Shown: piece by piece, positions 8,547-18,238 of the stretch
How the letters are laid out: the number at the start of each line of letters is the position of its first letter
Position numbering within the stretch: position 1 is the first letter of the stretch
NCBI GenBank assembly: GCA_905479925.1
Contig: CAJQOL010000123.1
Span: 1-37,588, forward strand
Direction of reading: 5' to 3'
From: an uncultured Kangiellaceae bacterium
GTDB lineage: Bacteria > Pseudomonadota > Gammaproteobacteria > Enterobacterales > Kangiellaceae
DNA length: 37,588 nt
Position numbers and translations under genes: made by a program
Notes under the pieces: model-generated
Databases searched by the model: none
Told to the model about the DNA's origin: nothing
Seen by the model: the letters and a program-made list of their open reading frames with translations, nothing else

Positions 8547-9782
8547 TTAGTGACGCTTATCGAGGACGATTTTTCCTTTCTTTATCACCAATTGACAAGG
8601 ATTACCGCCAATTCTATAGCTCAGTTCCGCTGGGCTCTGTATATCCCACATTACAAGATCTGCTTGCTTTCCGGCTTCGACGGTACCAATTTCATGGGCT
8701 CGATTAATTGCTTTAGCTGCATTAACGGTAATACCTTTAAGTGCTTCTAAGGGGGTTAACTTAAAGAAGGTTGTTGCCATATTAAGCATCAGTAAAATCG
8801 ATAAACAAGGAGAGCTTCCAGGATTCGAGTCTGTTGCTAGGGCAATTGGTACTTTTTCTTGCCTAAGTGCTTCGATAGGAGGCAGTTTCGTTTCCGACAG
8901 AAAATAAAATGCGCCGGGTAATAGGGTCGCAACTGTTCCAGACTCCTTTAGGTGTTGGATGTTTTCTACCGACAAAAATTCGAGGTGATCGACAGACCAA
9001 GCCTTGTACTCAGAAGCTAATTTTGAGCCATCTAGATCGGAGAGTTGCTCAGCATGTAGTTTAACGGGTAAATTTAGTTCTTTCGCTGCTTCGAAAACTT
9101 TTTTCGTTTGTGTCAAATCAAACCCGATAGATTCACAAAAAGCGTCAACACAATCGATTAGTCCGAGTGAATGTAATTGCGGCAGCATTTGATTGCAAAC
9201 AACATCGATGTATTCATCTGCTCGGCCTTTAAACTCGACAGGCACCGCGTGTGCACCAAGAAAAGTTTTACTGACCTCTACCGGTGAAAACTGATCTAAC
9301 TGTTGCGCTACTTCAAGCATCTTCTTTTCAGTTTCTAGATCAAGGCCATAGCCGGACTTGATTTCTATTGAGGTTACACCCTCATCAATTAGATAACTCA
9401 GTCGTTTTGCTGCACTTTCAAACAGCTCGCTTTTGCTGCTTTCTCGGGTCGCTTTTACCGTAGATACAATACCACCGCCGTTATTAGCTATTTCCTCATA
9501 ACTCGCGCCATTTAAACGCATTTCAAACTCTGAGACTCTATTTCCACCATAAATGAGATGGGTATGACAGTCGATCAATCCCGGTGTGACCCATAACCCT
9601 TTGCCATCAATAGACTCATTGGTTTCTAGTTGCTTAATACTTGGGTCATCGGCGGAAAATACGGCCGCAATTTGCTCGTTTTTAATGCAAATCACTGCGT
9701 TTCTTAATTCCCCATAACTGTCTTCCTCTGACATACTGGCAAGATTAATATTATGTAGGATGAGGTCATAAATTTCTGGCAT
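8547..9782 (-). CDS. hutI: Imidazolonepropionase
   Basis: Third enzyme of histidine degradation: it hydrolyses 4-imidazolone-5-propanoate to N-formimino-L-glutamate. At 411 residues it is close to the usual length. The amidohydrolase metal site is visible: DCHTHLIYGGNR (His73, His75), KLHAEQLSD, SVDHLEF and ALATDSNPGSSP. IKSGYGLDLETEKKML is the characteristic substrate-loop region. The gene is divergent from hutF with only 41 bases between start codons; a GAAGAA ribosome site lies about 9 bases upstream of its ATG. hutH and hutU are not in the window. Confidence 0.96.
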   Translation of the reverse strand: MPEIYDLILHNINLASMSEEDSYGELRNAVICIKNEQIAAVFSADDPSIKQLETNESIDGKGLWVTPGLIDCHTHLIYGGNRVSEFEMRLNGASYEEIANNGGGIVSTVKATRESSKSELFESAAKRLSYLIDEGVTSIEIKSGYGLDLETEKKMLEVAQQLDQFSPVEVSKTFLGAHAVPVEFKGRADEYIDVVCNQMLPQLHSLGLIDCVDAFCESIGFDLTQTKKVFEAAKELNLPVKLHAEQLSDLDGSKLASEYKAWSVDHLEFLSVENIQHLKESGTVATLLPGAFYFLSETKLPPIEALRQEKVPIALATDSNPGSSPCLSILLMLNMATTFFKLTPLEALKGITVNAAKAINRAHEIGTVEAGKQADLVMWDIQSPAELSYRIGGNPCQLVIKKGKIVLDKRH

Positions 9783-9823
9783 AATCGAGTTCTTCTATTT
9801 TTACTTTTTTAGCTTTATTCAAT

Positions 9824-11197
9824 ATGACTAAATTATACGCCGAAAATATTCTGATTGGCAGTCAATGGCAAACGGATAAGACGATTAAACTAGATTCCAA
9901 TGGTGTAATCATCGATATTTACGATGGCAAAGACCAAGGAAGCGCAACGCTTAACGGTTCTGTTATACCTGGGATGATTAATTGTCATTCCCATGCATTT
10001 CAAAGAGCTTTTGCTGGTTTTTCAGAGTACCGGGGAAACAAGCAAGACAGCTTTTGGAGTTGGCGAGACATAATGTATCGTTTTGTGGCAAAAATGACAC
10101 CTGAAGATGCCGCTATAGTAGCGGAGTACGCCTTTATAGAAATGTTAAAGTCTGGTTTTACTAGTGTCGCAGAATTCCATTATCTTCACCATCAACAAAA
10201 TGGCTCTAGGTATAGTGATATTGCGGAAATGTCGCATCAAGTTATCAATGCAGCGTTAAACGCAGGCATTAATATCACTCATCTACCCGTTCTGTATTCC
10301 TACGCGGGATTTGGACACAAGCAGCCAAGCAACGCCCAAGGCCGGTTTATTAATACAACTGAAAGCTATGTTCAGCTTTGGGAGCGTTTACAATCTCATT
10401 ATCAAAACACTGAGGGGCTTCAACTAGGTATAGCGCCGCATTCGCTGCGAGCTGTCAGTGAGCAGCAGTTAGCAGAGATTATTCCTTGGGTACAGCAAAA
10501 GAACGCTAATAGCCCAATTCATATTCATATTGCGGAGCAAAAACAAGAAGTCGAGGACTGCTTGGCATTTTATGGAAAGCGACCGGTTGAATGGTTATTA
10601 GAAAAATTTTCTGTCGATCAAAATTGGTGTTTTGTTCATGCGACCCATCTAACTGAGAAAGAGGTTACCCAGTTGGCGAGCAGTGGGGCGGTTGCAGGGA
10701 TTTGTCCGATAACGGAAGCGAACTTAGGTGATGGCATTTTTCCAACTTCGGAATATTTGCAAAAAGGTGGGCGTCTTGCAATAGGCTCAGATTCTCATAT
10801 CTTAATAAATGTTGCTGAAGAACTTAGATTACTTGAGTATGGCCAAAGGTTAACCAAATATCAAAGGGCTGTGTTAACGAGTGAGCATTGTTCATCGGTC
10901 GGGCAGTTTATCTATTTAAAGTCGGCTTTTGATGGTGCCTTGGCGAGTAGCCGAAATAGCGGAGTAATTGAAATAGGCAAACGAGCAGATTTTGTTGTGT
11001 TAAATGATAAAGCTTCTTCTATGCTCGCAAAACAAAACCACCAACGTTTAGATGCGGCAATCTTTGCGTCAGCTGAGATGCCAATAAGTCAGGTTGTTAT
11101 CGCTGGGAAAGTGGTCGTTGAAGACAATAAGCATAGCAATCAAGAGCGTGTTACACAGGCGTACGAGCGCGTCTTGAACAAGCTAGTTAATCAATAG
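9824..11197 (+). CDS. hutF: Formimidoylglutamate deiminase
   Basis: Deiminates N-formimino-L-glutamate, the HutI product, to N-formyl-L-glutamate and ammonia. This is the two-step branch of histidine catabolism that also needs HutG, not seen here. At 457 residues it is typical for HutF. Metal-ligand motifs of the amidohydrolase superfamily are NCHSHAFQRAFAG (His55, His57), HIHIAEQKQEVEDC, VHATHLT and AIGSDSHI. APHSLRAV and WLLEKF are family-typical. No ribosome site is evident before the ATG, which sits in a T-rich stretch, so translation may start on a near-leaderless transcript or be weak. It is convergent with the MATE gene, 26 bases apart. Confidence 0.95.
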   Translation: MTKLYAENILIGSQWQTDKTIKLDSNGVIIDIYDGKDQGSATLNGSVIPGMINCHSHAFQRAFAGFSEYRGNKQDSFWSWRDIMYRFVAKMTPEDAAIVAEYAFIEMLKSGFTSVAEFHYLHHQQNGSRYSDIAEMSHQVINAALNAGINITHLPVLYSYAGFGHKQPSNAQGRFINTTESYVQLWERLQSHYQNTEGLQLGIAPHSLRAVSEQQLAEIIPWVQQKNANSPIHIHIAEQKQEVEDCLAFYGKRPVEWLLEKFSVDQNWCFVHATHLTEKEVTQLASSGAVAGICPITEANLGDGIFPTSEYLQKGGRLAIGSDSHILINVAEELRLLEYGQRLTKYQRAVLTSEHCSSVGQFIYLKSAFDGALASSRNSGVIEIGKRADFVVLNDKASSMLAKQNHQRLDAAIFASAEMPISQVVIAGKVVVEDNKHSNQERVTQAYERVLNKLVNQ

Positions 11198-11223
11198 AGC
11201 AATTGCGTGAGCGCTCGTTAGAC

Positions 11224-12591
11224 CTAAGATATATTGGTTGAAAAATTATTGGATAAATGTGTCTTGTCTCTAGAAAATACAACCCATCGCCTCAGTAATA
11301 AAATGGCGGCGGTGGATAAACCGAAAATCATACCTATCCAGTATCCATTCACTCCGTATTCTTGATATTCTGCTAAATAATAACCAATAGGAAATCCTAC
11401 TAACCAATAAGAAACCGCGGTTACTACCATTGGTACTTTGGTATCTTTTAAGCCCCTTAGTGCTCCTGAACTTGATACCTGTAATCCATCCGAGAACTGA
11501 AATAACGCTGCGAAAAACAATAATGAGCTAGCCAGTTCTATAAGGTCGACTTGATCGGTATAAATGGATACCAATTGAAAAGGAATAGCGATCATCATGA
11601 GAGCCGAGAAAGTCATTATAATAACGCAAGTTCCAATTCCGGTATTACCGGCTAGTTGCATTGAGCTTCTTTCTTTTTTGCCTGCAAAGTAACTGACTCT
11701 AGCAGTAATTGCTTGGGAAAGACCAAGCGGGATCATGAAGGTTAATGACGCAATATTAACCGCAATTTGATGGGCGCCCATTACTTCTACGGGATAGCGA
11801 GCAATCATTAAGGCGACCGCAGCAAACATGGTAATTTCAAAGCCTAAGGTTACCGCAACAGGGAGCCCCAGCGCTAACACCGCTTTAATTTCCTTTAGAC
11901 TAGGCAGTTCAATACTAGAAAATAACTTGAGGCCAACATATTTCTTAGCGGTTGCGGTATAAACTAACATGCCGAAAAACATTAACACCCAGGTCAATGA
12001 GGTCGCATAACCAATTCCGACAGCCCCCATTTCTGGAACAAACCAACCGCCGTTCATAAACCAATAGTTAAATAGGATGTTAAAAGGTATCGACATGCTG
12101 GTGATGGTCATTACAGAAAATGTTGAGAACATTCCTTCATTACAAAATCTTAACGCCAGAAATAATAACAGGGCAGGTAGTCCCCATACCGTCGCACTTA
12201 TATAACCGATAGCGAGTTTTGATACCCCGGCTTCTATATCAAGAGCAAGCAGGATAAAGTCGGTGTTTAGCAACATTATCATTGCAATCGGCGCACAAAG
12301 TAACGCCATCAGCAAACTGGCTTGAAAATGTGTCTTGATTTTAGGCTGGTCACCGCTACCGTTAAAGTGAGCAATGATTGGGTTGAACGCTAGGAATAAC
12401 CCAAGAAAGAAAACCAAGATAGGGTGCAGTAAGCTAGTCCCAATAGCAATAGCTGCTAAAGCATCTGTACTGTAGTTTCCCGCCATTACGGTATCAATAA
12501 AACCCATTGCCATTTGCGCGAGCTGAGAGAGCACAGCCGGAATGCCGATTGGTGCTAATTCTCTAATTTCTTTTTTAACATTAGCTAGCAT
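11224..12591 (-). CDS. MATE family multidrug/Na+ antiporter, NorM-like
   Basis: A 455-residue inner-membrane efflux transporter of the MATE family with about 12 hydrophobic helices in two homologous halves. Typical segments are GIPAVLSQLAQMAMGFIDTVMAG in the first half and ALGLPVAVTLGFEITMF in the second, with GALRGLKDT near residue 365. The length matches NorM-type proteins that use a Na+ or H+ gradient to expel cationic drugs or metabolites. The ribosome site is weak. It lies 134 bases downstream of the roxA-GNAT operon on the same strand and may be read through from it; otherwise its context says little about substrate. Confidence 0.92.
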   Translation of the reverse strand: MLANVKKEIRELAPIGIPAVLSQLAQMAMGFIDTVMAGNYSTDALAAIAIGTSLLHPILVFFLGLFLAFNPIIAHFNGSGDQPKIKTHFQASLLMALLCAPIAMIMLLNTDFILLALDIEAGVSKLAIGYISATVWGLPALLLFLALRFCNEGMFSTFSVMTITSMSIPFNILFNYWFMNGGWFVPEMGAVGIGYATSLTWVLMFFGMLVYTATAKKYVGLKLFSSIELPSLKEIKAVLALGLPVAVTLGFEITMFAAVALMIARYPVEVMGAHQIAVNIASLTFMIPLGLSQAITARVSYFAGKKERSSMQLAGNTGIGTCVIIMTFSALMMIAIPFQLVSIYTDQVDLIELASSLLFFAALFQFSDGLQVSSSGALRGLKDTKVPMVVTAVSYWLVGFPIGYYLAEYQEYGVNGYWIGMIFGLSTAAILLLRRWVVFSRDKTHLSNNFSTNIS

Positions 12592-12725
12592 TTTAAGACG
12601 GCTACCACTTTTTGGAGGTTAACGATGGTTTATCGAGAACTGGATTATAGACGGTATGGAGTTATAAACGAAAATAACTTGAGGTGATTATAGATTAAAC
12701 TGAAAAGGTTAACCTAACGGTGAAA

Positions 12726-13250
12726 TTATAAATGTAATGCCCTTAAAAAACTAGCCTGACTCGCCTGTTGCCAAATCATATCAAAAGTTGTGAGCTTTTG
12801 TTTTAAGGTAGAGTCCGGCAGACTGAGCCAGTCGGCTTCATAACGATCTTGGTAACGCCGACTGAGCATCGTTTTGTCATCAACTAAATAAAAAGCGTAG
12901 CGATGTTCTTGGAAATCTTTTGGGACGACTCTTATTTCGACATAGCTTGTAAATTGTTGTGCGAGTGCGATTAACCTGTGATCGGTACCTTTTAGATGGT
13001 TCTCATCGTAAATGAGTATATGTAGTTTGCTATTGCGGCTTTTCTTTATGAATTGTATGAGCTTTATCTCGATGACTCGATTGCTCAATATGCGAGGGTC
13101 TAAATCGTGAGTAAACAACTTAATTGAGCGTTCTGCATTCTGAATAAGTTCTTCGGTGGCAGCTTTAATCGCTGCAAACGAGTTGATTGCAACATTGTCT
13201 TTACCATAATTTTGGTGAGTAGGAGGGGAGTCAGTCTGTTTTTGGCTCAT
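12726..13250 (-). CDS. Unknown 174-residue protein with PLD-like pattern (DUF7931-like)
   Basis: I cannot name this protein firmly. It is soluble with no signal peptide. The pattern 'AERSIKLFTHDLDPRIL' followed by IKLIQFIKKSRNSKLHILIYDENHLKG resembles one half of a phospholipase-D-like fold, but no HKD motif is present, so it should lack PLD catalysis. I recall similar proteins next to GNAT genes in pseudomonads (possibly DUF7931), but this is from memory. It is the last gene of a minus-strand run roxA - GNAT - this gene, with gaps of 22 and 48 bases, so a role linked to the acetyltransferase or to ribosome modification is possible but unproven. Confidence 0.6.
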   Translation of the reverse strand: MSQKQTDSPPTHQNYGKDNVAINSFAAIKAATEELIQNAERSIKLFTHDLDPRILSNRVIEIKLIQFIKKSRNSKLHILIYDENHLKGTDHRLIALAQQFTSYVEIRVVPKDFQEHRYAFYLVDDKTMLSRRYQDRYEADWLSLPDSTLKQKLTTFDMIWQQASQASFLRALHL

Positions 13251-13298
13251 CGAAAAATCTTAAAAGAGGAAATATAAAGAATAAACCGCTTCAGGTTT

Positions 13299-13742
13299 TT
13301 AAGCTAATAATTTCTTTGCAAGCATTTGATGCGGTACACCTTGTTTCATAAATACAGGGCCGGCAATTAGAAAGTCTTCCGTTTTGAAAAACTCCTGCTC
13401 GTCGAGCTGAGCGTTAAGTGAAACACTTGATATATGTTGTCGTTTTCCTATTTCTACGAGGTCTTCTAGAATATTGCTGCCAATGCCTTGGCAACGATAG
13501 GGGATTAAGACTGCTATTCTTCCTAGTCTGCCACTAGCGGTAATTCTTCCGCTACCAACAATTTCACCAACGTCATTGCGTGCAATAACATGAAAACTAT
13601 TCTCGTCTTTATAATCGAAAAGTGGATGCTCTCTAAAATGCTGTTCAATAACAAATACTTTTTGCCGAACATCAATGATATCGTCGCAAGCTTCCGACCA
13701 AGTAACTTCGGAAAAGTGAATATTCCCCATACTATTATTCAT
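13299..13742 (-). CDS. GNAT family N-acetyltransferase
   Basis: A 147-residue acetyltransferase of the GNAT superfamily, probably cytoplasmic; the substrate is unknown. The acetyl-CoA-binding block GRLGRIAVLIPYRCQGIGSNILEDL (motif A, with R-x-x-G-x-G as RCQGIG) follows the strand IVGSGRIT. The N-terminal DVRQKVFVIEQ segment is typical of the ElaA/YjdJ-like GNAT group. The start could be the first ATG or the ATG four codons later (MGNIHF); neither has a strong ribosome site. It begins 22 bases after the roxA stop, so it is very likely co-transcribed with it. Confidence 0.88.
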   Translation of the reverse strand: MNNSMGNIHFSEVTWSEACDDIIDVRQKVFVIEQHFREHPLFDYKDENSFHVIARNDVGEIVGSGRITASGRLGRIAVLIPYRCQGIGSNILEDLVEIGKRQHISSVSLNAQLDEQEFFKTEDFLIAGPVFMKQGVPHQMLAKKLLA

Positions 13743-13764
13743 GTTTCAATTACCAACTGACTAA

Positions 13765-14907
13765 CTATTCTAAGACTTTTACATACCCCATATCTATCAG
13801 ATTAGTCAGTTTTGGTGAAAAATCAACCAATTCTGGTGAAAAATTGAACAGTTTTAACCTTGTAGGCTGGTATGAGGCGAGTTTTAGAACGGCATTTTTG
13901 TCAGAAAGCTCGAAATCAAGACGATTTCCTTCGATATTGACCACAAGAGCTTGTTTTGTAGCGTACCAGTTGACCGCTACTTCGGGTAACAACTGAATGA
14001 CTGAATTTGCGTTAAGTGGTATTTGATTTTGCTGTTCCGTTTGCGGATACGCTCCTAGTTTTGAGTGACTTAGCGCTTGGGATAATAGCTTGCGTAGGTG
14101 CTCTGGGTTATTAGCAAGGGTTTTCAGTTGTTGTTGTGCCCAACCAATCAGTGGTTCTTCCAATTGATTGGATTGGGTTTCTTTTTCGCGATAATCATCG
14201 CAGAAAAAATCTGAATCAGAATGATTTTCCTCAATATCATCCAACAATATGCTTAAAAGGTTTTTACGGTGTATAGCTCGATAACCTACTGAATAACCAA
14301 CGGATTCACCTATTGATATACCCCAATGGGCGGTGTTAGGGGGCACGTATAACATATCTCCGGGTTCCATCACGACATCAATAACCGGTTGAAAATCTTC
14401 AAGGTGTCTCATTCCCTGGACGAGTTGTTTTTGCTTCGGCAATTTCCCTTTTTCTCCAACTCGCCAGCGCCTTTTACCGCTAGTTTGAACTAGAAATACA
14501 TCATAATTGTCGGAGTGAGGGCCGACGCCGGCGTTATCGGTAGCGTAGCTTGCCATAACATCGTCAAAACGCCAGCGGGGAATAAAACTGAATCGCTCTA
14601 AAAGAGACTGAGTTTCAGGTATCCAACTGTCGATGCTTTGAACTAATAGTGTCCAGTCATCTTTTGTGAGAGTTTCAAAGTGACTTTCGTCAAACGGTCC
14701 ATGTTCCGTTCTCCATTCACCCGTTTCTTTATGTTGGGCGACTATCCGAGATTCTACTTCATATTCTAAGGATAAACCTGCTAATGAGTCGGCATCAAGT
14801 AGTTGTTCGGTATCTTGAATAGCTTGTTTAAAAAAGCAGGGGGACTTTTGCCAATAGAGTTTTAAGAAGTCGGCTTTATCGATAGCTTGAAAGGGAATAT
14901 CGTACAT
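13765..14907 (-). CDS. roxA: JmjC/cupin ribosomal protein L16 arginine hydroxylase (YcfD/RoxA)
   Basis: A 2-oxoglutarate/Fe(II)-dependent oxygenase that, in E. coli, hydroxylates an arginine of ribosomal protein L16. Iron ligands are His131 and Asp133 in GPHSDNYDVFLVQ and His194 in NTAHWGIS; GKRRWRVGE is the expected following strand. E. coli YcfD has its triad at 125/127/187. The frame opens at a TTG at 14946, but that codon is only a few bases past the T-run of the purB terminator, so I use the ATG at 14907 (MYDIPFQAID), which gives 380 residues against 373 in E. coli. A C-terminal winged-helix-like region follows the cupin domain. It heads the operon with GNAT and the 174-residue protein. 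Confidence 0.92.
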   Translation of the reverse strand: MYDIPFQAIDKADFLKLYWQKSPCFFKQAIQDTEQLLDADSLAGLSLEYEVESRIVAQHKETGEWRTEHGPFDESHFETLTKDDWTLLVQSIDSWIPETQSLLERFSFIPRWRFDDVMASYATDNAGVGPHSDNYDVFLVQTSGKRRWRVGEKGKLPKQKQLVQGMRHLEDFQPVIDVVMEPGDMLYVPPNTAHWGISIGESVGYSVGYRAIHRKNLLSILLDDIEENHSDSDFFCDDYREKETQSNQLEEPLIGWAQQQLKTLANNPEHLRKLLSQALSHSKLGAYPQTEQQNQIPLNANSVIQLLPEVAVNWYATKQALVVNIEGNRLDFELSDKNAVLKLASYQPTRLKLFNFSPELVDFSPKLTNLIDMGYVKVLE

Positions 14908-14953
14908 TTGAGAATCTTTATTAGGTTGGTAATCGGCAAGTATCAATAAACTA

Positions 14954-14985
14954 ATTTAAAAGTGCCGCCCTAAGAGCGGCACTTT
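14954..14985 (-). terminator. Rho-independent terminator of purB
   Basis: A perfect 10-base-pair stem, AAAGTGCCGC/GCGGCACTTT at 14959-14968 and 14976-14985, with a 7-base loop. Read on the minus strand it continues into a short T-run and lies directly after the purB stop. It overlaps the roxA leader, which argues against the TTG start at 14946. Confidence 0.88.
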
Positions 14986-14989
14986 GGGT

Positions 14990-16353
<1,364 letters not shown>

Positions 16354-16772
16354 AGAAACCTCTTTAAAATGTGTACACGTTTAATAAAGCGGCATTTTAA
16401 CACTAACTTTGCGCTAAATGGCATCGATATAGCTCGGAATGTTTTAATCTCAGCAATATTAGTAGCTCTATCGCTTTAAAGCGGCTGTGCTGTGTTAGCG
16501 ATAACCTGGTATTTCCTTAGTAGTTTTTAATTAACAGCGGTATAACCATCTAAAATAGGCTAACTTAAAGAGCATCGACTATAGTTAATCAAGAGCTAAT
16601 TTAGAGTTAACGAGTTAGATAATAAGGTGCCAAAACTTAAAGTGAGATAATTAAGCCTTAAATCAAAAATTTATAACAAGTTTACCTATGAGTTTTAAAA
16701 AAGAGCGTTGAATTAGTCAATAAAACCTTTAAGATTAACGACATACCTAAAAATTAATAAAAAGGTGTTCGA
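16354..16772. other. Non-coding gap between purB and the 436-residue gene
   Basis: A very AT-rich 419-base gap between divergent genes with no credible reading frame. It contains the 12-base palindrome CGCTTTAAAGCG (16472-16483), nested inside the arms TATCGCT (16469-16475) and AGCGATA (16497-16503). It must carry both promoters. Confidence 0.6.
16708..16735 (+). promoter_or_regulatory. Candidate sigma-70 promoter for the 436-residue gene
   Basis: TTGAAT at 16708-16713 and TAAGAT at 16730-16735 are 16 bases apart, each matching four of six consensus positions, and lie 37 bases before the ATG. Plausible but weak. Confidence 0.3.
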
Positions 16773-18083
16773 ATGAAGAATATGATTTTTCCTAAAGCCA
16801 GCCATTTTCAAATACCAAAGGCGTTGTTTATCGGTGCGTGGAAGGTGTGGTTTAAGCGGTTTGGTGAACATGATGCTTGGCGCAAAGGTAGAATGCCAAT
16901 TGGTCAAAGCGATGAAAATCTCTCCACCATTATTAATGCGGGTCAGCGGTTTACCCTTGAGGTTGCCTCGAGGCTTATGGTTCCATGGTCATTTAGAGAC
17001 TGCTCACAAATAGATGAAGCGTTTTTTTTGATGAACCCTGATGTCATCAGACATAGTAAAGTTGGAGGTACTGATGATATTGAAGTGGTCCGATTAACTG
17101 ACCAAGCAGTCGATTTTTGGGATTCTCTTACCTACCTCGAGCAAGATATGTTTACGGCCTATGCTGAAGCACGAGTCCAAGCCGATATCGAAACACCAAG
17201 TGCAGAACCTGTCATTATCGATGATGCCGGTGTTGAAGTGATTGGTGAAGATATCTATCCGCCAGTGATACCCGTAAAGGATGATTCTGATGAGGACTAC
17301 GCACGGGCATTAGTCGCCTGGATTGATGATGACCCTTTTACGCCAATGTATCAGCGCCAGCCTGCCGGAGAGACGGTTAGTAGTTGGCATGATCGTTTAG
17401 AGCACTTTTTTTGGCCAAAACCGCGCAACGGTCTAATGCAGGTTTCCCATTCAGCGGATGCGCTAATGTATCGAGCAGAGCTTCTGGCGAGAGGCATCGA
17501 TGATGGTGTCGAATGGAATGATGAAGATAAAGCAATGGCGATAAAGACCGCAGAGGAGATATTCCTTCAAGCGGGGGTCCCACAAAAAGACGTGAACTGG
17601 GAAAGTATTCAGGATGTTATGAAAGCAGCGTTAAACAAAGATACCAAGTCCAAAGCTAAAATGAATAGCGGGTGGTCTTTGTTGGCTTCGTTCTCGACGC
17701 ATTGGCTAAATAAGCTTGAAAACAGAACACCTATGATTTGTTGGAATAGCCGCGTGTCTACCTCAATAATATCCCGATTGGACTTTTTGATGGTGGAAGC
17801 TGGTTTTGATAGTGTTGGCAGCCGTTTTCCTGAGTTAGGTGTTGTTCAAGGCTGGGGGGGCACAAGGCCGAGAGAAATGAGTTTAAAGTGGCCAGACGGT
17901 TATCGTTCGTGGAAAACGGAAGTTGCGGCTAGTGAGTTCGTTGGTCTAATGGTCGACTGTTTGAATAATGATAAGAATGAAGACGGATCCCTTAAGTACG
18001 CACAGATGCCTATTCCTACGGGCGGAAGAGCTCCTTGGTCAATTCAAGGTGTTCAATTAGTTTTGTTTTCTGACGGTTATTAA
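16773..18083 (+). CDS. Unrecognised 436-residue cytoplasmic protein
   Basis: I do not recognise this protein. It has no signal peptide or membrane helix. Residues 1-110 are tryptophan-rich and basic to mixed; about 140-180 is a very acidic, proline-containing stretch (DDSDEDY, WIDDDPF) that looks like a linker; about 290-436 forms a second globular region with SGWSLLASFSTHWLNKLE, PMICWNSRVS, VVQGWGGTRPREM and PWSIQGVQLVLFSDGY. The CWNSRVS-type motif recalls the 'DxRV' segment of OGG-like HhH-GPD proteins, but the resemblance is slight and I do not rely on it. AAAGG lies 7 bases before the ATG, and a strong terminator follows. It is a solitary gene between purB and a peptidase gene, flanked by long AT-rich gaps, as accessory or transferred genes often are. 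Confidence 0.8.
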   Translation: MKNMIFPKASHFQIPKALFIGAWKVWFKRFGEHDAWRKGRMPIGQSDENLSTIINAGQRFTLEVASRLMVPWSFRDCSQIDEAFFLMNPDVIRHSKVGGTDDIEVVRLTDQAVDFWDSLTYLEQDMFTAYAEARVQADIETPSAEPVIIDDAGVEVIGEDIYPPVIPVKDDSDEDYARALVAWIDDDPFTPMYQRQPAGETVSSWHDRLEHFFWPKPRNGLMQVSHSADALMYRAELLARGIDDGVEWNDEDKAMAIKTAEEIFLQAGVPQKDVNWESIQDVMKAALNKDTKSKAKMNSGWSLLASFSTHWLNKLENRTPMICWNSRVSTSIISRLDFLMVEAGFDSVGSRFPELGVVQGWGGTRPREMSLKWPDGYRSWKTEVAASEFVGLMVDCLNNDKNEDGSLKYAQMPIPTGGRAPWSIQGVQLVLFSDGY

Positions 18084-18151
18084 GTATTGCCTTCACAAAA
18101 TAAGCGCTTTTCATTAGTCGTTAACCGGTAAAGCGTATCTAATCCAAAAGC

Positions 18152-18180
18152 AAAAAAGCGACCCCAAGGGTCGCTTTTTT
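18152..18180. terminator. Bidirectional Rho-independent terminator
   Basis: A 13-base-pair stem built on GCGACCC/GGGTCGC, with flanking A and T runs and the 3-base loop CAA. A-run on one side and T-run on the other make it work for both the 436-residue gene (plus) and the M2 peptidase gene (minus). Confidence 0.9.
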
Positions 18181-18238
18181 AGTTGTTGCAGACAGCGATA
18201 GCGCTTAAAACATGCTGAATACAATCTGCGTTAAACAA

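Noticed and set aside
12706..12715. AGGTTAACCT palindrome upstream of the MATE gene
   Set aside because: A 10-base palindrome in AT-rich sequence is expected by chance, and it lies between genes on the same strand with no other operator signs.
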